From Pseudonocardia endophytica (lineage in GTDB: Bacteria; Actinomycetota; Actinomycetes; Mycobacteriales; Pseudonocardiaceae): a stretch of DNA of 64,000 bases. The stretch spans positions 2,232,001 through 2,296,000 of the forward strand of contig NZ_SMFZ01000001.1 of the NCBI RefSeq assembly GCF_004339565.1, read 5' to 3'. Below are positions 19,443 to 29,568 of this stretch, in pieces. The position numbers were made by a program, and so were the translations under genes. The stretch's first letter is position 1. The number at the start of each line of letters is the position of its first letter. The notes beneath the pieces are model-generated. The model made no database searches, was not told the origin of the DNA, and saw only the letters and a list, made by a program, of their open reading frames with translations.

Positions 19443-20401
19443 TCCGCACCCGCGCCGGCGCCGTCCTCGCCGCAGGGCTGGCGCTGCTGTTGTCCGGATG
19501 CTCGCAGGCCACCTCCGCGCCCGCGGACGCGCCGCCGGAGAAGGCGTCGATCACGGTCACCGGTCTGCCCATCGTGGACACCGCGCCGCTCTACCTGGCC
19601 CAGCAGGAAGGGCTGTTCAAGGCCCAGGGCCTGGACGTCACGATCCGGACGCTGCCGTCGTCGAACCAGTCGTTGCCGGGGCTGGCCGACGGGAGCGTCG
19701 ACATCGCGGGCGGCGGCAACTACGTCACGTTCTTCGGCGCACAGGCCCGCAAGGACGCCGACCTACGGGTCGTCGCGGAGGGGGCGCTCGCCTCCCCGGG
19801 GCTCGACCAGGTCGTGACCCGTCCGAACAGCGGGATCGACGCGCCCGAGCAGCTCGCCGGGCGGACGATCGCGGTGAACACGCCCCCGCCGAACATCCAG
19901 ACGCTCACGCTCGGCCGGGTACTGGCCGCACGCGGCGTGGACCCGGACTCGGTGAAGTACGTGACGATGCCGTTCCCGCAGGCCGTCGCCGCGCTGAAGG
20001 CCGGGACGCTGGACGCGGCGTGGCTCGTCGAACCGTTCGTCACCCAGGCCGAGTCCGACTTCGGCGCGCTGCCGCTGATCGACCCGACGAGCGGCCCGAC
20101 GGGGACGTTCCCGCTGGACGGGTACTTCACGACGGCCCGCTTCGCCGAGCAGTACCCGGCGACGGTGCGGGCGTTCCGGAGGGCGATCTCGCAGGCATCC
20201 GAGATGGCCGCTGACGACCAGCGGGTGACCGGGATCCTGCCGACGTACACGACGGTCTCGCCGACGACGGCCGGGATCATCACACTCCCGGACTACCCGA
20301 CGACCGTGCAACCGGCACGATTGCAGCGTGTACTGGACCTGATGGCCCAGTCCGGCATGCTCGGACAGCGACTGGACGCGACCACGCTGGTGACGCAGTG
20401 A
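19439..20401 (+). CDS. Lipoprotein substrate-binding protein, NMT1/SsuA/NrtA-like, in conservon operon
   Basis: 320 residues. The signal peptide ends in the lipobox LLLSGC (Cys at about 20), so the protein is anchored outside the membrane. The mature part is a periplasmic-binding fold of the nitrate/sulfonate/taurine/thiamine-precursor class: PLYLAQQEGLFKAQGLDV, GSVDIAGGGNYV, LAGRTIAVNTP, then AALKAGTLDAAWLVEPFV. No permease or ATPase gene is nearby. Its ATG overlaps the cvnD stop, so it is made with the sensor complex. I infer it presents a ligand to the extracellular domain of CvnA rather than feeding an ABC importer; a distant importer cannot be excluded. Confidence 0.85.
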   Translation: MIRTRAGAVLAAGLALLLSGCSQATSAPADAPPEKASITVTGLPIVDTAPLYLAQQEGLFKAQGLDVTIRTLPSSNQSLPGLADGSVDIAGGGNYVTFFGAQARKDADLRVVAEGALASPGLDQVVTRPNSGIDAPEQLAGRTIAVNTPPPNIQTLTLGRVLAARGVDPDSVKYVTMPFPQAVAALKAGTLDAAWLVEPFVTQAESDFGALPLIDPTSGPTGTFPLDGYFTTARFAEQYPATVRAFRRAISQASEMAADDQRVTGILPTYTTVSPTTAGIITLPDYPTTVQPARLQRVLDLMAQSGMLGQRLDATTLVTQ

Positions 20402-20694
20402 CCGGCCGGAGGGACGAGGGGGCGACCGTGACCGAGACCGGCAACGGCGCGGCGCGCGACGGCGGGCCGGGCCGCAACGGCTACGCCCGCGGCTCGTTCG
20501 ACCGCGAGCGCCAGGGACGCAGCGCGTACCTGGTCGGCGTGCTCGCGCGGGCCCTCTCCACACAGGTCGAGGAGATCGCGCGGCACGCGGCGCCGACACC
20601 GGACGGCTGGTGGTTCACGGAGCCGAACCGTCAGGACACCGCGACGGCCGGTGCCGCCGCACCGGCCACCGACGAGCGTGAGGAGCACCGGTGA
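20398..20694 (+). CDS. Small hypothetical protein in conservon operon
   Basis: 98 residues, GTG start overlapping the previous stop (GTGA). Gly/Arg/Glu-rich ends surround a short amphipathic stretch (SAYLVGVLARALSTQVEEIARHA). There is no signal peptide, membrane helix or known domain. The overlaps on both sides argue it is a real gene. The function is unknown. Confidence 0.65.
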   Translation: MTGRRDEGATVTETGNGAARDGGPGRNGYARGSFDRERQGRSAYLVGVLARALSTQVEEIARHAAPTPDGWWFTEPNRQDTATAGAAAPATDEREEHR

Positions 20695-21524
20695 GCGCCC
20701 CGGAGATACCCGCGACCGCGATCCGGGTGCGCGTGCTGCGTGCCGGGACCGGACGCGCCGTGCCGTCGGTGACGCTCACGGTGCTCGACGGCGAGGGCAG
20801 CCAGGTCGCGCGCGGCAACGGCGGCGACGACGGCGTGTTCCGCACCGGCCTGCCCGGTCCCGGCGACTACCTGCTGATCGCCGCGGCGGGTGGGCACGAG
20901 CCACGCTCGGCGACCGTGACGCTGCCGGACCCCGGCGAGTACGACGTCGAGCTCTCCCTGCCCGGGCGCAACGGCGGCGTGGCCGGCACGGTCACTGGGC
21001 CGGGCGGTCCGGTCGACGGCGCCACGGTCGTCGTGCACGACGTGCGGGGCGAGGTCGTCGCGACGACCGTGACCGGCGGCGACGGGCGGTACGTCGTGAC
21101 CGACCTGTCGCCCGCCGTCTACACCGTCGTCGCGGTCGCGCCGGGCATGGAGCCGGTGACCGACAGCATCGTCGTGGACACGACCGGCGACACCGGTTGG
21201 GACGCCACGCTGCCCGCGCCGGTGCATGCCGGGAACGGGGCGCAGGGCCGCGGGAGGTCCGCAGGGGGCAACGGCACGCTGAGCGGCACCGCCCGCACGA
21301 AGGACGGCCGCCCGCTGGGCGACGCCCGGGTCGCGCTGCTGAACGGCGACGGCACGTCGGTGGCCGTGGCCGACACGGACGCCGAGGGCCGGTACCGGTT
21401 CGGCGACCTGCCGCCCGGCGACTACACGGTGATCACCACGGGCTACCCGCCGGTGGCCGACGTGCTGCACGTCGAGGGCGGCCAGCGCTACGACCCGGTG
21501 CTCGGGCACCCCGAGCTGACCTGA
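20691..21524 (+). CDS. Carboxypeptidase-regulatory-like repeat protein
   Basis: 277 residues, GTG start overlapping the previous stop. It is made of three prealbumin-like beta-sandwich repeats (about 8-90, 94-175, 197-270). Each has a variant of GxVT/GxAR..G.P..GA.V.L...G, then DGRYVVTDLSPAVYTVVA or DAEGRYRFGDLPPGDYTVI. Such CarboxypepD_reg or SpaA-like units usually serve as adhesive or structural surface modules, but no signal peptide or anchor is seen, so the protein is probably cytoplasmic. It ends the seven-gene operon and converges on the beta-lactamase gene 2 bp away. Confidence 0.75.
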   Translation: MSAPEIPATAIRVRVLRAGTGRAVPSVTLTVLDGEGSQVARGNGGDDGVFRTGLPGPGDYLLIAAAGGHEPRSATVTLPDPGEYDVELSLPGRNGGVAGTVTGPGGPVDGATVVVHDVRGEVVATTVTGGDGRYVVTDLSPAVYTVVAVAPGMEPVTDSIVVDTTGDTGWDATLPAPVHAGNGAQGRGRSAGGNGTLSGTARTKDGRPLGDARVALLNGDGTSVAVADTDAEGRYRFGDLPPGDYTVITTGYPPVADVLHVEGGQRYDPVLGHPELT

Positions 21525-21526
21525 TC

Positions 21527-22405
21527 TCACCCGCCGAGCGCGGCCAGTGCGGCGCGGGTCGCGGCCGCGATCGTCGGCTTCCCGGCCGTGCTGTCCGGAT
21601 CGGACGGTGCGGTGAACACGGTGACGACGATCGGGGCCCGTCCGGGCGCCGAGACGACACCGACGTCGTTGGACTCGCCGCGGTTGCCGCTGCCGGTCTT
21701 GTCGCCGACCCGCCATCCGGCCGGGACGCCCGCCCTGATCTGGGCGGCCCCGGTCGTCGCGGCGTCCATCCAGCCGACGAGCCGGTCACGCTGCGGCGGA
21801 GGAAGCGCGTCGCCGAGCGTCAGCAGGCGCAGCGTCTCGGCGAACCGCGCGGGCGTCGTCGTGTCCCGCCCGTCGCCGGGCGCGGTGTCGTTCAGGGCGG
21901 GTTCGACGCGGTCGAAGCGGCTGAGCGGGTCGCCCAACCCCCGGACGAACGCGGTCACCGCCTGCGGGCCGCCGACCTGGGCGAACAGCAGGTTCGCGGC
22001 CGTGTTGTCGCTGACCGTCACGGCGGCCGCGCAGAGCTCGGCGACGGTCATGCCGGTGGCCAGGTTCGGCGTCGTCACCGGCGCGTACTCGAGCAGGTCG
22101 TCGCGCGTCCAGCGGATGCGCCGGTCCAGCAGCCCGGTGTCCTCGACGCTGCGGCGCAGGACGAGCGCGATGAGCGGCACCTTCGTCGTCGAGCACATGA
22201 GGAACCGCTCGTCGGCGCGGTGACCCACCGCGCGTCCGGTGCCGGTGTCCAGGGCATACAGGCCGAGGCGCCCGCCGAAGCGGGACTCGATCCCGGCGAG
22301 CTCGGCGGGATCGGGCGGTGGTGTCGACGGCACGGGCGGTGAGCTGCACCCCACCAGCGCGGCGCCGAGACCGGCGAGCAGGACGGTCCGTCGTCGGATG
22401 ATCAC
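21527..22405 (-). CDS. Class A beta-lactamase, lipoprotein
   Basis: 292 residues from GTG 22405. The signal peptide MIIRRRTVLLAGLGAALVGC ends in a lipobox Cys20, so it is membrane-anchored outside. Active-site motifs: Ser72-Thr-Thr-Lys75, Ser132-Asp-Asn, Glu168 in VEPALND, and Lys236-Thr-Gly. It should hydrolyse beta-lactams, giving intrinsic resistance as in many actinomycetes. The spacing of motifs is normal. No regulator is adjacent. ATGs farther upstream would add a long Arg/Ala-rich tail without homology and were not used. Confidence 0.92.
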   Translation of the reverse strand: MIIRRRTVLLAGLGAALVGCSSPPVPSTPPPDPAELAGIESRFGGRLGLYALDTGTGRAVGHRADERFLMCSTTKVPLIALVLRRSVEDTGLLDRRIRWTRDDLLEYAPVTTPNLATGMTVAELCAAAVTVSDNTAANLLFAQVGGPQAVTAFVRGLGDPLSRFDRVEPALNDTAPGDGRDTTTPARFAETLRLLTLGDALPPPQRDRLVGWMDAATTGAAQIRAGVPAGWRVGDKTGSGNRGESNDVGVVSAPGRAPIVVTVFTAPSDPDSTAGKPTIAAATRAALAALGG

Positions 22406-22534
22406 GAGCCCACCCTGCACCGGTGGCGCGGCACACGCGTGCGCCGGGGCGCAGAACGTCGCGTCGGGCACGGGACTGGGGGCGACGACGGCGTCGGCGG
22501 CCACGCACGCGACCCCGCGAGCGCAGGCCTCGGC

Positions 22535-22572
22535 GCGTGGTGATCCGCAGAACGCGTGGTGATCCACGGAAC
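22535..22572. repeat. Tandem 19-bp direct repeat
   Basis: GCGTGGTGATCCGCAGAAC (22535-22553) is followed directly by GCGTGGTGATCCACGGAAC (22554-22572), 17 of 19 positions identical. The word GGTGATCCGC also opens each large repeat unit at 28 kb, suggesting one genome-wide repeat family. Confidence 0.7.
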
Positions 22573-22651
22573 GCACGGGCCCGGTCGCGCGCGTTCTCCG
22601 TCCGTCCGTGCGGACTCCTGGGCGCCGAGCGGACCTCGGCGCGGACACGAC

Positions 22652-22684
22652 GGTGCCCGGGCCGGCAGGGCCGACCCGGGCACC
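22652..22684 (-). terminator. Terminator of katG
   Basis: 10-bp perfect arms GGTGCCCGGG (22652-22661) and CCCGGGCACC (22675-22684) with a 13-nt loop start 18 bp after the katG stop codon. No U-tract. Confidence 0.7.
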
Positions 22685-22702
22685 GGTGTCACGATCTGGC
22701 GA

Positions 22703-25394
<2,692 letters not shown>

Positions 25395-25403
25395 CCTGGC
25401 CCC

Positions 25404-25421
25404 GTTTCTGGAATGAGTCAA
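25404..25421 (-). promoter_or_regulatory. furA operator/promoter box
   Basis: On the minus strand the sequence is TTGACTCATTCCAGAAAC, ending 9 bp before the furA ATG. The word TTGACTC followed by ATTCCAGAAA is the conserved element of mycobacterial and streptomycete furA-katG promoters (from memory of that family), with TTGACT doubling as the -35. It predicts peroxide-inducible autoregulation. Confidence 0.75.
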
Positions 25422-25501
25422 GAATTCCAGGTCAACCGATCGGCCCAGCGGAGATCCGGCCCGCACAGATGAGTTCCGGACGGCCGCCCGGTCCATCCGG
25501 C

Positions 25502-26383
25502 ATGACCACGCGCACCGCGACCACGCACACGCTCTCCCTGCCCGGCGTCGAGCTCGTCCACGACGTCCACGGCCCCCTCCCGACGGCCGACGGCCGTCCG
25601 CCGATCGTGGCGATCGGCCAGCCGATGGACGCCACCGGCTTCCGAGCACTGGCCGCGCGCCTCGACGACCGCACCGTCGTCCCGTACGACCCGCGCGGCA
25701 TGGGGCGCAGCGTCCGCAACGACGGCCGCACGGACAACGACCCGGAGGTCCAGGCCGGCGACGTGCACGCACTGATCGAGCACCTCGGCTGCGGTCCGGT
25801 CGACCTGTTCGCCAGCAGCGGCGGTGCCGTGACCGCGCTCGCGCTCGTCGCGGCCCACCCCGGCGACGTGCGGACGCTCGTGGCGCACGAGCCACCGGTC
25901 ATCGCGGCCGTCCCGGACGCCGACGCCGTCGAACGGGCGCGGCTCGGCTACCGCGACGCGTACATGGAGCGCGGCTGGGGCGCCGGGATGGCGGCGTTCA
26001 TGACGATGTCGGGCTGGGAGGGCGAGTTCACCGACGACTACTTCGCGCAGCCGGCGCCGGACCCGGCCGCGTTCGGCATGCCGACGGAGGACGACGGGTC
26101 CCGGAACGACCCGCTGCTCTCGGACCTCTCACTGGCCGTCCTGCGCTACCGCCCGGACGTCGAGGCGCTCACCGCGGCGCCCACCCGGATCGTCGTCGCC
26201 TACGGCCGGGAGTCCGCGACCACGTTCACCGGACGCGCCGCGATCGGGACGGCCGCCCTGCTCGGCACGGAGCCGGTCGAGTTCCCGAGCCACCACGGCG
26301 GGTTCATCGACGGCGAGTTCGGCTGGCCCGGCGAGCCGGACGCGTTCGCGGCGCGCCTGCGGGAGGTCCTCGACGCCGACTGA
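25502..26383 (+). CDS. Alpha/beta hydrolase
   Basis: 293 residues from ATG 25502. Elements: oxyanion strand VAIGQPMD, DPRGMGRSVRND, nucleophile elbow LFASSGGAVTAL with Ser106 as the likely nucleophile (first Gly of GxSxG is Ala), and a C-terminal His in EFPSHHGGFIDGEFGW. This subgroup is often annotated as epoxide hydrolase-like or peptidase-S33-like, but the substrate is not known. It is divergent from furA and upstream of an unrelated hydrolase/TetR pair. Confidence 0.8.
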   Translation: MTTRTATTHTLSLPGVELVHDVHGPLPTADGRPPIVAIGQPMDATGFRALAARLDDRTVVPYDPRGMGRSVRNDGRTDNDPEVQAGDVHALIEHLGCGPVDLFASSGGAVTALALVAAHPGDVRTLVAHEPPVIAAVPDADAVERARLGYRDAYMERGWGAGMAAFMTMSGWEGEFTDDYFAQPAPDPAAFGMPTEDDGSRNDPLLSDLSLAVLRYRPDVEALTAAPTRIVVAYGRESATTFTGRAAIGTAALLGTEPVEFPSHHGGFIDGEFGWPGEPDAFAARLREVLDAD

Positions 26384-26401
26384 GACACGTTGCCGAGATA
26401 C

Positions 26402-26416
26402 TTACCATTCGGTTAG
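26402..26416 (+). promoter_or_regulatory. Imperfect TetR-type dyad upstream of hydrolase-tetR operon
   Basis: TTACC-ATTCG-GTTAG lies 10 bp before the GTG at 26427. It resembles TAACC-N4-GGTTA operators of TetR repressors and could be bound by the TetR encoded second in this operon. Confidence 0.4.
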
Positions 26417-26426
26417 TCTTCTGACC

Positions 26427-27422
26427 GTGATTCAGGATGCGGTCGTCCCGCCCGTGCGACGACGACGGCGCGTCCTTCTCGCCGCACTGGCCGCCGTCGT
26501 GGTCGTGCTGGTGGCGGTGCTCGCCGGGCGCGACTCCTCCCCCGTCGGCCACGTCACGTCGGCCGAGGGTGCGGATCGGTACCGCGCCGCCTACGACCGC
26601 GCGATGGCCGACCTGCCGCCGCCCGCCGCGGTGCTCGACGTCCGGACGGCGTTCGGGGTCGTGCGCGCCTACCGCTTCGCCGGCGCCGACCCGTCCGCCA
26701 CACCGTTGCTCCTGCTGCCCGGGACGGCGTCCGGCGCACCGGTGTTCGCCGACAACATGCCGTCGCTGCTGGCCCTGCGCGACGTCTGGCTGGTCGACCT
26801 GCTCGGCGAGCCCGGCATGTCCGTCCAGGACCGTCCGATCACGACGGACGCGGACAAGGCGGCCTGGCTCGACGAGACGCTGCGTGGCCTGCCCCCGCAA
26901 CGCTTCCACCTGCTGGGACTGTCGATCGGCGGGTGGACCGCGGTGAACCTGGTGATCCACGCACCGGACGCACCGGTCGCGAGCCTCACGCTGCTCGACC
27001 CGGTCCAGGTCTACGGCGACATTCCCCTGTGGACGGCCCTCCGCTCGGTCCCGGCGGCGGTCAGCTGGTTCCCGCGCAGCTGGCGCGACGGGTTCAACTC
27101 GTACACGGCGGGCGGCGCCCCGGTGCAGGACGTGCCGGTCGCGGACATGATCGAGGCCGGGATGAGCACGTACGCCATGCGCCTGCCGCAGCCGTCGCTC
27201 GTCCCGGAGGACCGGCTGCGCGCGATCCGCGTCCCGGTGCTGGCGATCGTCGCCGGCCGGTCGGTGATGCACGACCCGGCCACCTCGATCACCACCGCCG
27301 AGCGCGTGTTCGGACCGGAGAACGTGCGCGTGTACCCCGACGCCAGCCACGCGATCAACGGCGAGCAGCCCGATCGCGTCGCCGCCGACGTCGCGGCGTT
27401 CCTGGCCCGGATCGGCTCGTAG
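26427..27422 (+). CDS. Membrane-anchored alpha/beta hydrolase
   Basis: 331 residues, GTG start. An N-terminal cytoplasmic RRRRR followed by one hydrophobic helix (about 15-33) anchors the enzyme outside the membrane. The hydrolase fold has LLLLPGTASGAPVF (oxyanion), LLGLSIGGWTAVNLV (nucleophile Ser in GLSIGG), and a C-terminal His in YPDASHAINGEQP. The substrate is unknown. A TetR gene follows 10 bp downstream in the same transcript, suggesting substrate-induced expression. Confidence 0.82.
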   Translation: MIQDAVVPPVRRRRRVLLAALAAVVVVLVAVLAGRDSSPVGHVTSAEGADRYRAAYDRAMADLPPPAAVLDVRTAFGVVRAYRFAGADPSATPLLLLPGTASGAPVFADNMPSLLALRDVWLVDLLGEPGMSVQDRPITTDADKAAWLDETLRGLPPQRFHLLGLSIGGWTAVNLVIHAPDAPVASLTLLDPVQVYGDIPLWTALRSVPAAVSWFPRSWRDGFNSYTAGGAPVQDVPVADMIEAGMSTYAMRLPQPSLVPEDRLRAIRVPVLAIVAGRSVMHDPATSITTAERVFGPENVRVYPDASHAINGEQPDRVAADVAAFLARIGS

Positions 27423-27431
27423 GATCGCCCG

Positions 27432-28031
27432 GTGCCACCCCGTCGGCGTTCCGGCTCCACGTTCACCGAGCGCGCCCGTCGCGACCAGCTCGTGGCGCTG
27501 ACCGTCGACCTCGTCGCCGAGCACGGGTACCGCGGGACGTCGCTGCAGCGGATCGCGGACGCGGCGGAGATCTCCAAGGCCGCCGTGCTGTACCACTTCC
27601 CGTCCAAGGACGCCGTGATCGCCGCCGCGTACGAGCACGTCATCGGCGGCCTGATCACCGAGGTGGGTGCCGCCGTCGAGGCCGCGCCCGACCCGCTGGC
27701 CGCCGCGGAGACCTACGTCGACACGGTCCTGGCGCACCTCGCGGCACATCCCCGGCACGCCCGGCTCGTCGCCGAGTCGCTGCCGGACGACCGCGAGATC
27801 ACCGAGGACAGCCCGAGCAGCCCACGCCGGTGGGAGACGCTGACCCGGCTGATCTCCGAGGCCGCGGAACAGGGCCTGGCCCGCGACGGCGTCGACCCCC
27901 GCACGAGCGCGATCATGCTCAACGGCGTGGTCGACGGCGTCGTGGCCGCCGCACTGGAGGACCCCTCGATCGACATCGGGGGATCCCGCGCGGCCGTGGC
28001 CGACCTGGTCCGCCGTCACCTGCGCCCCTGA
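27432..28031 (+). CDS. TetR family transcriptional regulator
   Basis: 199 residues, GTG start. TetR_N domain at about 13-62: LTVDLVAEHGYRGTSLQRIA then AAEISKAAVLYHFPSKDAV. The C-terminal part is a TetR_C ligand domain. It probably regulates the upstream hydrolase and itself through the dyad at 26402-26416. The last eleven bases of its coding sequence belong to a 74-bp segment that is repeated exactly at 28488-28561. Confidence 0.88.
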   Translation: MPPRRRSGSTFTERARRDQLVALTVDLVAEHGYRGTSLQRIADAAEISKAAVLYHFPSKDAVIAAAYEHVIGGLITEVGAAVEAAPDPLAAAETYVDTVLAHLAAHPRHARLVAESLPDDREITEDSPSSPRRWETLTRLISEAAEQGLARDGVDPRTSAIMLNGVVDGVVAAALEDPSIDIGGSRAAVADLVRRHLRP

Positions 28032-28670
28032 CCGGCGCCCCCGTTCGCACGGTGATCCGCCGTTCGCGGTCGGGATCGGCGAACGCGCGCGTCCAGCCGC
28101 GCGCGTTCCCCGGAACCGAGGACATCCGCCGGATCGGACCGCGTACGCCGGATCCGACCGCGTTCCCCCAACCAGCGCGCGTTTCCCCGGACCAGCGCGT
28201 TCTCCGGACGGGCGCTCGTCACCGGACCGGCGCTCGTCACCGGAGCAGCGCGCGTCCGCCGGACCGGCGCGCGTCCCAGCACGCGCCTCCCCGGGCACCT
28301 GTGCTCCTGCGCGGCGCCCCCGTTCGCACGGTGATCCGCCGTTCGCGGCCGGTTCCGGCGAACGCACGCGTCCGGGCACGCGCGTTCCCCGGAACCGACC
28401 GCATCCGCCGGATCCGACCGCGTTCCCCGGACCAGCGCGCATTTCACGGGACCAGCGCGCGTCCCGACATGTGCGTCCCCGGGCACATGCGCCCCTGACC
28501 GGCGCCCCCGTTCGCACGGTGATCCGCCGTTCGCGGTCGGGATCGGCGAACGCGCGCGTCCGGGCACGCGCGTTCACCGGACCACAACGCGTTCCCTGAA
28601 TCACAGCGCGTCCAGCGGAACCGTGCGCGTACGCCGGGTCAGCGCGCGTCCGCCGGATCAGCGCGCGTCG
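28021..28670. repeat. Block of short repeats with three long units
   Basis: Three long units begin at about 28021, 28313 and 28488. Units 1 and 3 share an exact 74-bp match (28021-28094 = 28488-28561) that starts inside the end of tetR. Each unit has a dyad of the form GAACGCGCGCGTC...GCGCGTTC. Between and after them lie degenerate 16-20-bp units around GCGCGTCCGCCGGACCA, including a tandem GGCGCTCGTCACCGGA pair (28213-28244). It fills the tetR-marR gap (28032-28716), which has no other gene. Confidence 0.8.
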
Positions 28671-28716
28671 GCGGCCCCGATTGTCGGCGCGGACGCCGGC
28701 CCGGCAGGCTCTCCCG

Positions 28717-29166
28717 ATGACCGACGTCGACGAGCGCGCCGAGCAACTGGCCGAGGTCTACCTGCTGGTCGGGCCGTTGTACAGGCGGGTGCTGCGCGCC
28801 GTCGAACAGGAGCAGGAACACGATCGCGTCTCGGTGGGCGTGCGGGCGGTGCTGGACCAGATCCGCAGGCACGGTCCGCTGACCGTCCCGCAGATCGGGC
28901 GCAACCAGTCGTTGAGCAGGCAGTTCGTGCAGCGCATGGTGAACGAGGCGGCCGACGACGGGCTGGTCGAGCTCGTCGAGAACCCGCAGCACCGCCGCTC
29001 GCGCCTGGTCCGGCTCACCGACGACGGCCGTGCGGCGATCGACCGGGTCGTCGCACGGGAGCGGGCGGAGCTCAGCATGATCGCCGCGCACGTGGACGAC
29101 GCGGAGATCGCGGCCACGAGACGTGTGCTGCAGCAGATGATCGACGGTCTCGCCGAGATCGAGTGA
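28717..29166 (+). CDS. MarR family transcriptional regulator
   Basis: 149 residues from ATG 28717. Winged helix with SVGVRAVLDQIRRHGPLTVPQIG, recognition helix SLSRQFVQRMVNEA, and wing HRRSRLVRLTDDGR. Dimerisation helices are at both ends. Its target is not evident because upstream is the repeat block; the small gene downstream is on the opposite strand. Confidence 0.87.
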   Translation: MTDVDERAEQLAEVYLLVGPLYRRVLRAVEQEQEHDRVSVGVRAVLDQIRRHGPLTVPQIGRNQSLSRQFVQRMVNEAADDGLVELVENPQHRRSRLVRLTDDGRAAIDRVVARERAELSMIAAHVDDAEIAATRRVLQQMIDGLAEIE

Positions 29167-29188
29167 CGGCGCGGATGCGGGCCGGCGG

Positions 29189-29431
29189 TCAGTGCAGGAC
29201 GCGCACCGGCCGCCCGGCACCCCGCTCGGCCCGCAGGCTGAGGATCTCGATGCGGGCGGCGAGGCGTTCGAGCGGCTCGTCGCCGCCGCCGGTCCACGGG
29301 TGATAGAGGTCGGCGTACCAGCGTGCCTCGACGCGGGCGTCGTCGAGCAGGTCGACGCCGCCGATCCGGAACAGCTCGCCCTCGACCAGGCCGAGGGCCC
29401 AGGCGCCGCGAGAGGTGTCGTCAGGGGTCAC
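29189..29431 (-). CDS. Small hypothetical protein, HPWxGxGxEPLxR family
   Basis: 80 residues, GTG start. No signal peptide or membrane helix. The segment YHPWTGGGDEPLERLAARIE followed by ILS is shared with the 70-residue protein at 51418-51630 (HHPWNGHGAEPLARMRARLE, then VLS), so both belong to one small-protein family. The function is unknown. Confidence 0.65.
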   Translation of the reverse strand: MTPDDTSRGAWALGLVEGELFRIGGVDLLDDARVEARWYADLYHPWTGGGDEPLERLAARIEILSLRAERGAGRPVRVLH

Positions 29432-29568
29432 GTCCCGGAACTCGCCGGAGCCGGGGCGGCGTTACGCACACGCGTGGCCGACCGGCTTGCACTCACCTCT
29501 TTTGCGTATCGCCGAGCGGTCACGAGGTCGTCGCCGACGATTCGCCCGGTGTACCGTCCGCCGGACGC

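Larger units (their letters stand above)
22406..22702. other. Spacer upstream of the beta-lactamase gene
   Basis: 297 bp without a supported gene. It holds a tandem 19-bp repeat, a GAACGC-rich stretch similar to the 28-kb repeat block, and the katG terminator. The promoter of the beta-lactamase gene should lie at 22406-22530. Confidence 0.5.

Noticed and set aside
25502..26383. Assignment of this hydrolase as an epoxide hydrolase linked to the glutathione cluster
   Set aside because: The elbow ASSGG and missing cap-domain tyrosines give no support; it lies 5 kb away on the other strand with unrelated regulators between.
28021..28670. CRISPR array
   Set aside because: Units vary in length and sequence, spacing is irregular, no near-identical 25-37-bp repeats with unique spacers and no cas genes.
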